Below, in pieces: positions 35,124 to 44,114 of a DNA stretch of 64,000 nucleotides. Numbering within the stretch: position 1 is the stretch's first letter; each line of letters begins with the position of its first letter. The notes under the pieces are model-generated. The model saw only the letters and a program-made list of their open reading frames with translations, searched no databases and was not told where the DNA came from. Where the stretch lies: contig NZ_WHVW01000005.1 of assembly GCF_009651005.1 (NCBI RefSeq), positions 62,001-126,000 of the forward strand, read 5' to 3'. Both the position numbers and the translations under genes were made by a program. Source of the DNA: Sporosarcina obsidiansis (GTDB lineage Bacteria > Bacillota > Bacilli > Bacillales_A > Planococcaceae).

Positions 35124-36491
35124 ATGACTAGATACACACAAGTTTTTCTCGCAACTGCATTTACGAGCCGTTCCAAACAGGATATTGAAATTCTACAAGA
35201 CTGCTTGTTCTGCATTAATGAACAAGGCATGATTGCACGCATTGTGCGACCAGAAGATCTAGATTATACTGCTGTACTGGCAGAATATGAACAGACAGAT
35301 CACTTCCAACGCATTGAAAAAGGTTCCTACCTTTTGCCTGGTTTCGTTGATTTGCATATTCACGCTTCGCAGTGGGCACAGGCTGGTACTGCGCTTGATC
35401 TTCCACTTAACGAATGGCTGAATAAGTATACCTTCCCACTAGAGGAACGTTTTTCGGATCTTGCATATGCTCAACTAGTATACGAAGATGTCGTCCAAAC
35501 ATTACTTGCCAACGGAACAACGACTGCACTATATTTCGCAACAATTCATAAAGAGGCGTCGATTTTGCTAGCCAACATCTGTGCTGAAAAAGGGCAGCGA
35601 GGTCTTGTGGGTAAGGTAGTCATGGATCATCCAGATGAGACATCTCCCCATTATCGAGATATGAATGTCCAAACTGCTCTTGAGGATACAGAAGAGTTCA
35701 TTCTAGCTGTGAAAGAACTTTCAAAAACCACAAAGCAAGGTGTATATCCTGTTGTGACGCCTCGCTTTATTCCAAGCTGTACCGATGAATCATTGCATGG
35801 ACTAGGTGAACTGGCACAAAAGTACGATACTCATATACAGTCACATTGTAGCGAAAGCGACTGGGCACACAAGCATGTGCAAAAACGATTTGGCAAAAAT
35901 GATACACAGGCACTCAACGATTTCGGTCTTTTACAAGATAAGACGGTTTTGGCACACTGCAATTTTCTATCTGATGAGGATGCAGCACTATTCGCCGAAA
36001 CGGGTAGCGCCATTGCACATTGCCCGATATCCAATGCTTATTTTGCTAATAGCGTTTTACCGGCAGCACGCTTTGCATCAATGGGTGTCGACATTGGCCT
36101 CGGCTCTGACATTGCCGGTGGATTTTCCCCTAGTTTATACGACAATGCTCGACAGGCCGTGATGTCTTCAAGAATGTTAGAAGATGGAGTAGATCCAAGT
36201 TTGCCTGCAGATGAGCGAGGTGTCAGCGACTCTCGCATTGCGCTGAATGAAGCCTTTTATTATCTGACGGCTGGTGGCGGGGAAAGCCTTAGCCTACCTA
36301 TTGGTCGTCTCGAAGAAGGCTATGCTTGGGATGTGCAGCGAATCAATACGCTCGTACCTACTGCCCGACTCCCTCTCTTTGATAATGAAATAGAACTTAC
36401 TGACCTATTCCAAAAGATGTTATACCTCGTGCGCCCAGAAAATATTCAAGACGTCTGGGTACAGGGAGAGCTAGTTCATTCCAGACGTTGA
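35124..36491 (+). CDS. guaD: Guanine deaminase (amidohydrolase type)
   Basis: About 455 residues. Zn ligands appear as DLHIHASQWAQAGTALDLPL, and further ligands in the HSHCSESDW-like stretch (THIQSHCSESDWAH), LAHCNFLSDEDAAL and GLGSDIAGGFSPSLY. These match the amidohydrolase-type guanine deaminase, which converts guanine to xanthine, not the small CDA-type GuaD of B. subtilis. I prefer ATG 35124 (MTRYTQ) with a GGGGGCTAAC site over the frame-open ATG at 35079. It is a single gene with a hairpin after it. Confidence 0.88.
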   Translation: MTRYTQVFLATAFTSRSKQDIEILQDCLFCINEQGMIARIVRPEDLDYTAVLAEYEQTDHFQRIEKGSYLLPGFVDLHIHASQWAQAGTALDLPLNEWLNKYTFPLEERFSDLAYAQLVYEDVVQTLLANGTTTALYFATIHKEASILLANICAEKGQRGLVGKVVMDHPDETSPHYRDMNVQTALEDTEEFILAVKELSKTTKQGVYPVVTPRFIPSCTDESLHGLGELAQKYDTHIQSHCSESDWAHKHVQKRFGKNDTQALNDFGLLQDKTVLAHCNFLSDEDAALFAETGSAIAHCPISNAYFANSVLPAARFASMGVDIGLGSDIAGGFSPSLYDNARQAVMSSRMLEDGVDPSLPADERGVSDSRIALNEAFYYLTAGGGESLSLPIGRLEEGYAWDVQRINTLVPTARLPLFDNEIELTDLFQKMLYLVRPENIQDVWVQGELVHSRR

Positions 36492-36498
36492 TAAATCC

Positions 36499-36532
36499 GG
36501 ATCGCTTGTGTAACTTGTAACTGCTAGCGATC
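36499..36532 (+). terminator. Hairpin after guaD
   Basis: An 8-bp stem GGATCGCT / AGCGATCC with partial flanking AATC/GATT pairing and a weak T tail. Confidence 0.5.
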
Positions 36533-36651
36533 CAGATTATTCTCTTAGGGAATGGGTGGGTGTACGTTTACAAGTATATCTAGTTTACTTTCTACAAGCG
36601 CTTCTCTTTGCATTTACCTCCTACACTCTCTATACTAAAAAAGAACGTATA

Positions 36652-36675
36652 AAACTATATTTGTTTTTAAAGTTT
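36652..36675 (+). promoter_or_regulatory. Putative TetR operator, copy 1 (upstream of the regulator)
   Basis: A 24-bp element AAACT-N14-AGTTT with core TTGTTTTTA. The same 24-bp element, inverted, lies before the GNAT-MATE operon at 37292-37315. Confidence 0.6.
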
Positions 36676-36705
36676 TCTTTTATATTAGTGACTGGAGGAG
36701 GATAA

Positions 36706-37266
36706 ATGAAAGCGCGGATTATGAAAGCCTTTCTGGAAGAAATTCAAGAAACTAGCATGAAGTTCACTATGGATGATTTGGCGAAACGATTAGGCATCAG
36801 TAAGCGTACCTTGTACGAACATTTTTCTTCAAAAACAGAAATCCTTGATGCAATTATTGATTCTACATTACGTGAATTCGATGAGAAGACCGAAATGATC
36901 ATTCAAGATCCAAGTTTGACACTTCTAGAAAAGATTAAGAGTGTCATCACCGTGATTCCTAAATATAATGACTTTTACAACTGGCAAATTCTAGATCAGA
37001 TGAGAAAATCCTATCCCGCACAATGGGAACGTGTCCACGCTGCGCTCAATGAATGGGATGACCTACGTGCTTTAATTGAGCAAGGTATCCGAGAAGGACT
37101 CATCGTAAATCAAAATGTTTCGTTGCTGATGAAACTAATCATAGATGCAACGAACTCTACCATGGATCGGCAATTTTTCCTGAAGAATAGCATAACCGTA
37201 ACAGAAGCATTAGATTCGATCGTAGATATTTTGCTGTTTGGCTTTATTAATAAAAGTCCTGAATAA
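36706..37266 (+). CDS. TetR-family regulator of the GNAT-MATE cluster
   Basis: A 186-residue regulator with helix-turn-helix MDDLAKRLGISKRTLYEHFS (about 24-43) and a divergent C-terminal domain. The ribosome site is GGAGGAGGATAA. It is followed in the same direction by an acetyltransferase and a MATE pump. The 24-bp operator-like element occurs both before this gene and before the pump operon, so autoregulation and pump repression are likely. Confidence 0.85.
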   Translation: MKARIMKAFLEEIQETSMKFTMDDLAKRLGISKRTLYEHFSSKTEILDAIIDSTLREFDEKTEMIIQDPSLTLLEKIKSVITVIPKYNDFYNWQILDQMRKSYPAQWERVHAALNEWDDLRALIEQGIREGLIVNQNVSLLMKLIIDATNSTMDRQFFLKNSITVTEALDSIVDILLFGFINKSPE

Positions 37267-37291
37267 AAGGGCTTCTATTTTTTGCACAACT

Positions 37292-37315
37292 AAACTATAA
37301 AAACAAAATGAGTTT
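37292..37315 (-). promoter_or_regulatory. Putative TetR operator, copy 2 (upstream of GNAT-MATE)
   Basis: The reverse complement matches copy 1 at about 20 of 24 bases, with both AAACT and AGTTT arms and the TTGTTTTTA core preserved. It lies 38 bp before the GNAT start. Confidence 0.6.
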
Positions 37316-37352
37316 TTTCGTTTTACAATTACTTTGAAAGCGAGATGGAATT

Positions 37353-37820
37353 ATGAGCCTCCACATACGTGAGGTAACTTCTGAAAATTGGCTAGAAATC
37401 GCCTCTTTATCAGTTAATAACAGTCAGAAGAATTTTATTGAAAGCAATTCGTTTTCATTAGCTCAGTCCAAATTTGAACCTGAGTGGAAATCAGTAGGTC
37501 TTTACGACAAGGACCAACTTATCGGCTACGCAATGCACGGGCGTGACAAAACAAGTGGGAACGTGTGGCTAGATCGTTTCATGATTGATCAGAATCACCA
37601 AGGCAAAGGATATGCCAGTAGATTCCTTGCACTTTTACTTACAGAGATTCAGCAGCACTATCGTTGCGAGATGATCTATTTAAGTATTTATCCCGACAAT
37701 AAAAAAGCACAGCGTTTATATGAAAAGTTCGGGTTTGTGTTAAACGGGAAGATTGATGACGTTGGTGAATTCCCATGTCTCATTATGGAACTTGACCTAC
37801 AAAGTGGGGGGGTAAAATGA
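37353..37820 (+). CDS. GNAT N-acetyltransferase
   Basis: A 155-residue acetyltransferase with the acetyl-CoA loop QNHQGKGYASRFLALLL (Q/RxxGxG/A) and the C-terminal YPDNKKAQRLYEKFGFVLNG, closest in appearance to spermine/spermidine acetyltransferases of the PaiA/BltD type. It overlaps the MATE gene by 4 bp. Pairing of a polyamine-type acetyltransferase with an efflux pump recalls the B. subtilis blt-bltD arrangement, although that pump is of a different family. Confidence 0.83.
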   Translation: MSLHIREVTSENWLEIASLSVNNSQKNFIESNSFSLAQSKFEPEWKSVGLYDKDQLIGYAMHGRDKTSGNVWLDRFMIDQNHQGKGYASRFLALLLTEIQQHYRCEMIYLSIYPDNKKAQRLYEKFGFVLNGKIDDVGEFPCLIMELDLQSGGVK

Positions 37821-39154
37821 GTTCCTCTTCATCTTCACTAAATCAATTAGATACACAGCCCGTCGGACGTATATTTTTGCGTTATTTGATCCCATCTACG
37901 ATCGGAATGTTATTAATGGCAATCAATATTGTCGCAGATGGCATTATGGTCGGTAATCGTCTAGGAGCTGAAGCGTTAGCAGGAGTTGGAATTGCAGCAC
38001 CCGTTTATACACTCTTCTTTGCCATTTCACTTTGGATAGGTGTCGGTGCCGCGACAAAGTACTCAATGGCGATGGGTGCAAAAGATGTGAAAAAAGCGCA
38101 TGAAATTTTCACACATGCCATTATCTCCATTTTCTTTTTCACTTTGCTGATCGGATTGACAGCTTTTATATTCCGAAATCCTCTCGCTTATGCCCTTGGC
38201 GCCAATTCTACGACATTTCCATATGTATCTGATTATTTATTGGTCATCTTATTGTTTGGATTTATTTTCACAGTCGAAAACTCGTTCAGCGTTTTTGTCA
38301 GAAATGATGGGGCTCCTAATCTTTCAATGGCAGGTCTCATCGTCACTTCTGTCGTCAATATCGTGCTGAATTATATATTTCTATATATTTTCGACTTCGG
38401 CGTTTCCGGTGCTGCATTTGCTACAATCATCGCCTCTTTTTTAGGTATGCTTGTGTTAGTTACTCACTTTTTCAGAAAATCAAATAATCTAAAGCTTATT
38501 CGCTTCTCGTTTAATAAAAAGTTATTTGCATCCATCATCGTCATTGGATTTCCTAGCTTCCTTTCCGAAGTCGGGATATCTGTATTTACGATTTCACACA
38601 ATATTGCTTTTGAACGAACAGCTGGTACAGAAGGTGTTGCAGCTTTTGCCATTCTGAACTACGTGCATAGTGTCATGTTAATGCTATTCCTCGGAATGGG
38701 TGGTGCCATCCAACCACTCATTAGCTATTATCAGGGTGCAGGTAATCGAAGTCGGATGAAAGAAACGATGCAAAAAGCAACATGGACTGTCGTTGTGGCA
38801 GGCGCAGTTTTTTTCCTCATCGGGCAATTCGCGGCAAATCCTATTGTTTCGATTTTCGGTGATTTCCCGCAGGATGTAAGAGATTTGGCAAGTACAGGAA
38901 TTAACTTATTCTTTATTGCCTACCTATTCACAGGTACTAACTTTGTCATGATGACATATTACCAGTCCGTTGGTAATGTCCGAATGGCGACATGGATTAC
39001 GGCATCACGGGAAATCATTGTGATGCTCATCTTCTTACTTATTTTGCCACGTCTGTTCGGTTTGAACGGTATTTGGCTAGCCATTCCGGCATCAGAGTTA
39101 GTTGTCTTTCTTGGAGTATTTTTTTATCAGCGGAGAGTAATGAAAGCTCTTTAA
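37817..39154 (+). CDS. MATE family multidrug efflux transporter
   Basis: A 445-residue, 12-helix MATE antiporter. Family features are YLIPSTIGMLLMAINIVADG in the first helix, GVGAATKYSMAMGAKD, and the second-half repeat GMGGAIQPLISYYQGAGNRS. It closely resembles the MepA group of Firmicutes. It is translationally coupled to the preceding acetyltransferase and probably controlled by the TetR protein upstream. Substrates are likely cationic drugs or dyes. Confidence 0.9.
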   Translation: MSSSSSSLNQLDTQPVGRIFLRYLIPSTIGMLLMAINIVADGIMVGNRLGAEALAGVGIAAPVYTLFFAISLWIGVGAATKYSMAMGAKDVKKAHEIFTHAIISIFFFTLLIGLTAFIFRNPLAYALGANSTTFPYVSDYLLVILLFGFIFTVENSFSVFVRNDGAPNLSMAGLIVTSVVNIVLNYIFLYIFDFGVSGAAFATIIASFLGMLVLVTHFFRKSNNLKLIRFSFNKKLFASIIVIGFPSFLSEVGISVFTISHNIAFERTAGTEGVAAFAILNYVHSVMLMLFLGMGGAIQPLISYYQGAGNRSRMKETMQKATWTVVVAGAVFFLIGQFAANPIVSIFGDFPQDVRDLASTGINLFFIAYLFTGTNFVMMTYYQSVGNVRMATWITASREIIVMLIFLLILPRLFGLNGIWLAIPASELVVFLGVFFYQRRVMKAL

Positions 39155-39164
39155 TTCAAATATA

Positions 39165-39208
39165 GGCTATTACAGAAAGTCCGCATTGCCTGACTTTCTG
39201 TAATAGCC
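39165..39208. terminator. Bidirectional terminator between MATE and bceB
   Basis: A perfect 17-bp stem GGCTATTACAGAAAGTC / GACTTTCTGTAATAGCC with a 10-nt loop, between convergent genes. Confidence 0.8.
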
Positions 39209-39251
39209 CTTTACTTCGCGGAAGTCTTTTTGTACAGGATACTCCCAAATT

Positions 39252-41204
39252 TTATAATGCCTCTTTGATCACACGCTTATAATTCAACACCGATAGTACG
39301 CCAAAAATCGAATACAATGCAGTATAAATCAGCATGACGATAATCATTGGGGTCAGTAATTCTGTACCGAAAAAGAACCATCCTGACTTTACTGCGAAGT
39401 AGCTGTGACATAATCCTACAACTAGCGGAATACCAAAATTGAAGAGTTGTTTTCGTTGTATTCCTTTGAGCAGATCCGCTTGAGTAAAGCCGATCTTTCG
39501 AAGAACCGTGTAATTCGACTTTTCATCTTCACTTTCATCCATTTGCTTAAAATAGAGAATGCAGCCGGACGTTATAAGAAAGGCGAGCCCAAGAAATCCA
39601 ACGATAAACATAGTTAAGCCCATGAGTTGCTTTTGCTTCATGCTCTCCTCGAACCTAGATTCATGTGCTGCCCATATATTTACCTCTGTTTCTTTAAAAA
39701 TCGAATCCGCTCGTTCAATTTCTCTCCCTTCCTCAATCATCACCCCTATATACTCAGTAAACTCAGGCTTTATGGAAGGATCCTTATCCGCCATCATTTG
39801 TTGGAAGACCTTTTGATCCACTACAGCAACTGGAAAGGCACCAGTAAGCCGTGTGGGTATTACAGAAAAATCTTTAGATCCTTTAAATTTCAAAGCATGT
39901 GATGCCTTTCCTCCTGAAAATACGATCTCCCCATTATCTTGGAAGTTCAATAGTTTTTTCGTGAATTCATGTTGATTGACAAAGATTACATCTGTTTCCG
40001 CTACATCTAATTGTGGTACCACCTCGTCACTTATAACGATCATCGAAGTATTCTCTAAATCGAAGCTGGATTGAAGATCGTTATCTCCTGCTGGAATGGA
40101 TAACACACCTGCTAAATTCACCTTAGATTCCAATAAATCGATAGATGTCTCTGTGTAGCTAATTCCATCCTGTTCAAGAGCATCTGTAAATTGCTTGGCA
40201 TGTTCCGTATTAGGGATGGCAAAATGATGAGGTATGTTCTTTTCTGAACCTTTCTCTGCAGAATAATACGAAATATAGCTCAGTGATAGCAAACCGATTG
40301 CAAGTGCAGATAACGTCGTGATCACTGTCAGCAAAAATGAATTTGATTTCATACGGAACATAATCGATGAAAGAGATAACACATCATTGACGTTCAGATA
40401 TCCACCTTTTCGTTTGCGTATTAAATTGAAAATAAAACTAACAGAACCCTTATAAAATAAGTAGGTACCCACAATAACAGAGCCCAAGATGGTGATCATT
40501 ACGATAAATAAATAATTACCGAAAAACATGCTACTGAATAGCTTTGAAGATAAGTAGTAACCGAAAACAATAAATACAATCCCCAGAACACCAATGACTG
40601 CTTGAAAAGCTGTCATTTTTTGCACTCGCTGCTGCGTAGTAGATGTGACTCGGAATAACGATAGAATACTTTGTTTTCTAATGAAGATATAATTCATCAC
40701 CAAGATGAGCAAGTAAATCGCTGAAAACACAATGACTGTTTGAAACAATGCTTCTTGTGAAAAACGTAAAGTCGCCACGTCTTCCACGCCCGTCACGTTA
40801 AACAGAATTAGCATTAACAAACGTGACATGGAGAAACCGAGAAACACCCCCATTACAAGGGAAGATACATATAAGATCAAGTTTTCTACACTCAGAATAC
40901 GAAAAATCGTTCCCTTTGTCATACCAATTAACTGGAATAATCCAATCTCTTTTCCTCGACGTTTAATAAACAAAGTATTTGCATACAACAGGAAAACTGA
41001 AACAATGATAATCAATAAAACAGAACCCGATTTAAAAGCTGCCGCCCCTTTGAGCGACCCTTTCGTTTCATTCAGCGCAGGATCATATTGCAGCGTAACA
41101 AATGAAAAATACAGTCCTACACTGAACACAAGCGCGAAAATATAGACATAGTAATGTTTGAAATTTTTCTTAACGTTACGGATAATCAATTGGTTAAGCG
41201 TCAT
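39252..41204 (-). CDS. bceB: BceB-type ABC transporter permease (antimicrobial peptide sensing and detoxification)
   Basis: A 650-residue FtsX/MacB-like permease with the BceB layout of ten helices and one large extracellular domain (about 320-520) between helices VII and VIII. The N-terminus [20 protein letters not shown] is typical. Together with the ATPase it removes peptides such as bacitracin from their lipid targets and signals to the histidine kinase. It overlaps the ATPase gene by 11 bp. Which peptide it handles cannot be told; the symbol marks the family. Confidence 0.88.
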   Translation of the reverse strand: MTLNQLIIRNVKKNFKHYYVYIFALVFSVGLYFSFVTLQYDPALNETKGSLKGAAAFKSGSVLLIIIVSVFLLYANTLFIKRRGKEIGLFQLIGMTKGTIFRILSVENLILYVSSLVMGVFLGFSMSRLLMLILFNVTGVEDVATLRFSQEALFQTVIVFSAIYLLILVMNYIFIRKQSILSLFRVTSTTQQRVQKMTAFQAVIGVLGIVFIVFGYYLSSKLFSSMFFGNYLFIVMITILGSVIVGTYLFYKGSVSFIFNLIRKRKGGYLNVNDVLSLSSIMFRMKSNSFLLTVITTLSALAIGLLSLSYISYYSAEKGSEKNIPHHFAIPNTEHAKQFTDALEQDGISYTETSIDLLESKVNLAGVLSIPAGDNDLQSSFDLENTSMIVISDEVVPQLDVAETDVIFVNQHEFTKKLLNFQDNGEIVFSGGKASHALKFKGSKDFSVIPTRLTGAFPVAVVDQKVFQQMMADKDPSIKPEFTEYIGVMIEEGREIERADSIFKETEVNIWAAHESRFEESMKQKQLMGLTMFIVGFLGLAFLITSGCILYFKQMDESEDEKSNYTVLRKIGFTQADLLKGIQRKQLFNFGIPLVVGLCHSYFAVKSGWFFFGTELLTPMIIVMLIYTALYSIFGVLSVLNYKRVIKEAL

Positions 41205-41955
41205 GTTTTACCCCACCTAAGACACCTTGAGTTTTAATGATATCATTGAAAAATGCATTTCTAGTTTGGTCTCCTTTATTCAGCTGTGTATAAATTTGTC
41301 CATCTTTTATGAATACAACACGTTCACTAAAACTAGCTGCCAGAGGATCATGCGTTACCATCACAATTGATGCATTTCGCTTAGAATTCAAATCACTCAA
41401 CTTATTTAATAAATCCGAAGCAGCTTTCGAATCCAAAGCACCTGTTGGTTCGTCCGCAAAGATGATACTTGGATCATGGATAAACGCACGTGCCGCAGAT
41501 GTACGCTGTTTTTGTCCTCCCGAAATTTCATTGGGATATTTATTTGCGATGTCCACTATTCCTAAATCTTCTGCAACTGCATGGAATTTTTCATTTGCTC
41601 TTTTTTTTGATACTTTCTGTACGGACAGTGGTAGCAGAATATTTTCTTTGACAGTTAATGTATCAAGCAAGTTATAGTCTTGAAAAATAAATCCTAAATG
41701 CCGCTTACGAAACTCCGCCATTTGCTTTTCCTTCATTTGATTGAGATTCTGGCCTTCAATACGAATCGTCCCTTGACTAACTCGATCAATAGATGACAGC
41801 ACATTAAGTAACGTCGTTTTCCCAGAACCAGATGCTCCCATAATACTGATAAATTCACCTTTCTGCACTTGTAAATCTAACGCATGCAATACTTCTTGTT
41901 TATTAAGTTTGCTACCATATGTTTTATAAATTTTTGCAGCTTCTAAAATAACCAT
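41194..41955 (-). CDS. bceA: BceA-type ABC transporter ATPase
   Basis: About 253 residues with Walker [10 protein letters not shown], signature ISGGQKQR, Walker [14 protein letters not shown] and a switch His in [10 protein letters not shown] chose ATG 41955, eight bases after AAGGAG, over ATG 41961 or GTG 41964 that touch the ribosome site. It pairs with BceB. Confidence 0.9.
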   Translation of the reverse strand: MVILEAAKIYKTYGSKLNKQEVLHALDLQVQKGEFISIMGASGSGKTTLLNVLSSIDRVSQGTIRIEGQNLNQMKEKQMAEFRKRHLGFIFQDYNLLDTLTVKENILLPLSVQKVSKKRANEKFHAVAEDLGIVDIANKYPNEISGGQKQRTSAARAFIHDPSIIFADEPTGALDSKAASDLLNKLSDLNSKRNASIVMVTHDPLAASFSERVVFIKDGQIYTQLNKGDQTRNAFFNDIIKTQGVLGGVKHDA

Positions 41956-42030
41956 TTCCATCACTCCTTATTACCTCTATCTTAATCAATCCACCTAGCT
42001 TTCTCCCGTCTTTCAGATGACAATTATAAA

Positions 42031-42058
42031 AAGCATGTGACATTCTCGTCACATGCTT
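42031..42058 (-). terminator. Perfect palindromic hairpin at the end of bceS
   Basis: An 11-bp stem AAGCATGTGAC / GTCACATGCTT with a 6-nt loop, followed on the minus strand by TTTTTATAATT. It covers the bceS stop codon and lies about 75 bp before bceA. It can end the bceRS transcript, but the palindrome could also be the BceR operator for bceAB, with a TATAAT box just after it. Confidence 0.7.
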
Positions 42059-43062
42059 GCAAGACGTATCATTTCATTTTTCTTAGGGAAAGACAACGTA
42101 AACACGGTTCCCTTTCCTACTGTTGATTTTACATCAATCGTAATATGTAATGCATCCGCTACTTGCTTTGCCAAGTATAGGCCCATCCCAGTTGCCGCGT
42201 GGTCTTGATGATGTAACGTACCGGTGAAACCTTTATCAAATATTCGTGGAATGTCTTTAGCATCTATGCCACGCCCAAAATCTCGCAATGTTATTGTAGT
42301 TACATCCCTATCAACAAAGCTGTGGATATGGATATCAGATGCTTCACTATATTTTACCGCATTCGTTAAAAGCTGCCGAATCATAAAGCCACACCATTTC
42401 GTATCTGTAAGGACTTCTTTCACTTCTAAGGATACATCAAAGCCAATCCCCTTTTGCACACACCATTGTTTCAACGATTTGATTTCCTGGAACATCAACT
42501 GTTGCACATCGGTCTTTTCTATATATAAATCGTTTTGGATAAAGGCGATGCGCTTTTGATGTAATTGCTGATCAAGTAGTAAATGTATTCGGAGCCACTC
42601 ATATAGTAACTGTGATCGAAGTGGTGGTTCCGTAATTCGTTCAATCATTAATTGCATCGTGGTTAATGGTGTTTTCACCTCGTGTATCCAATTGAGGATG
42701 TCGTCTTTTTCTTGCTCCACATTTATTTGTAAATTATCCAATTGACCCTTATATGTTTCATTTTGCTTCGTTATCATTTCAGATGCAATTTTTTCAAATG
42801 GACTAGCAGGATCAGGTACAGTCGTTACATCAAATGACTGGTTGTGATGTTTTAATTCTCGATAAAATCTCGTTTCCTTATAGTAGCGCATGATGAGAAA
42901 AATGAGGAATAGCAAACAGGATAAAAAAACAATATAAACGACGGATTGAAATGGAATGCTCACATCCAAGTAGCCCATTAGTAGAACTAAGAGCTGAGAA
43001 AAAAGAAAGAAAAGAATCCAACTTGCCCTTTCCATTAAAAATAATCTAATCACATGGTTCAC
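42049..43062 (-). CDS. bceS: BceS-type intramembrane-sensing histidine kinase
   Basis: A 337-residue kinase with two N-terminal helices and almost no extracellular loop, the hallmark of this group. The phospho-acceptor region is WIHEVKTPLTTM, and the ATPase domain has QLLTNAVKYS and GRGIDAKDIPRIFDKGFTG. It senses through contact with BceAB rather than by itself. It overlaps bceR by 4 bp. Confidence 0.92.
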   Translation of the reverse strand: MNHVIRLFLMERASWILFFLFSQLLVLLMGYLDVSIPFQSVVYIVFLSCLLFLIFLIMRYYKETRFYRELKHHNQSFDVTTVPDPASPFEKIASEMITKQNETYKGQLDNLQINVEQEKDDILNWIHEVKTPLTTMQLMIERITEPPLRSQLLYEWLRIHLLLDQQLHQKRIAFIQNDLYIEKTDVQQLMFQEIKSLKQWCVQKGIGFDVSLEVKEVLTDTKWCGFMIRQLLTNAVKYSEASDIHIHSFVDRDVTTITLRDFGRGIDAKDIPRIFDKGFTGTLHHQDHAATGMGLYLAKQVADALHITIDVKSTVGKGTVFTLSFPKKNEMIRLASM

Positions 43063-43742
43063 TCTTCCTTTGCCACATAACCCTGCCCAACTTTTGTTTC
43101 AATTGCTTCACCTAAGTTGATTTCTGCAAGCTTTTTTCGTAATCGATTAATATTGACGGTTAACGTGTTATCGCTAACGAATCGTTCATCATCCCATAGA
43201 CTGGTTATTAATTCCTCTCGAGATACGATTTCATTTTTCCGTTCAACCAATAACTTTACAATAAATAGTTCATTCTTTGTGAGTTCTATTGATCCCTTAT
43301 CATTTGAAATGATGCCTTTGACAAAATCAATGGTTGCACTGCACCATGTCTTTAAATCCTGAGATTGTTCGGTATTATAATTATAGACTCTGCGCAATGT
43401 CGCTTGGATTTTAGCAATAAGTACATCAAAATGAAAAGGCTTTTGAACAAAATCATCCGCACCCAGCTGCATAGACATTACCATATCCGTTGGGTGATCT
43501 CGTGAAGATAAAAAAATGATGGGCACATTTGAATGGGAACGAATCATTCGACACCAATGAAATCCATCAAATTTCGGTAACTGTATGTCAATGATAACTA
43601 AATCAGGTTTGATCTCAGAAAATTCCTGAAGAACATTTGCAAAGTCAGTTATCCCGGAAACATGATAGGACCATTGTGTTAAGCGATCTTTTATTTCCCT
43701 GAATAAGGTTTGATCATCTTCGATTAACATGATGGTAAACAA
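43059..43742 (-). CDS. bceR: BceR-type response regulator (OmpR family)
   Basis: About 227 residues: receiver domain with MLIEDDQTL, the phospho-acceptor Asp in DLVIIDIQLPKFDG, and a winged-helix domain ending in VGQGYVAKEE. A TTG at 43742 (protein MFTIMLIEDD) lies seven bases after GTGAGGTG and fits the usual BceR start better than the in-frame GTG at 43751. It should activate bceAB. Confidence 0.88.
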   Translation of the reverse strand: MFTIMLIEDDQTLFREIKDRLTQWSYHVSGITDFANVLQEFSEIKPDLVIIDIQLPKFDGFHWCRMIRSHSNVPIIFLSSRDHPTDMVMSMQLGADDFVQKPFHFDVLIAKIQATLRRVYNYNTEQSQDLKTWCSATIDFVKGIISNDKGSIELTKNELFIVKLLVERKNEIVSREELITSLWDDERFVSDNTLTVNINRLRKKLAEINLGEAIETKVGQGYVAKEE

Positions 43743-44114
43743 GAGATTCACCTCACTATTTTATCTGCTCTATCTAGCACAACCACTAAAGGATAAAACA
43801 TAATTAGGTACTTGTACAGAAAAAGACAATGTACAATTTCTCACTCAAGTTGTTCATAAAATTAAACTACCGATACATTGTACTAGTCTAGTGTTAAAGC
43901 TAACAAAGAAGTGAAAAAGGGGGGGCTAATAGATTAAAATTTATATTAATGAATTGTAATTTTTCTTATTAAATAATTTATCTTATAACCTAAAAATATT
44001 CTTACTATTTAAAATATATATATTGCTATTCAATGTAGTCCAATGTACTATATAATTACGATATAAATAGTACATTAGATTTTAAATAAATTAAAATTAA
44101 AGAGGTGAAAGGTC
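43743..44114. other. AT-rich divergent control region with a 10-bp-arm inverted repeat
   Basis: 372 bp between bceR and the GGDEF-EAL gene, very AT-rich from 43930 on. At 44042-44076 the arms AATGTACTAT / ATAGTACATT flank a TATAAT box (44051-44056), a plausible operator-promoter for the cyclic-di-GMP gene. A second TACATTGTACT sequence occurs near 43871. No gene is seen. Confidence 0.45.

Noticed and set aside
39252..43742. Calling the module a bacitracin resistance system specifically
   Set aside because: The BceRSAB architecture is clear, but paralogous modules for lantibiotics and other peptides look the same at this level.
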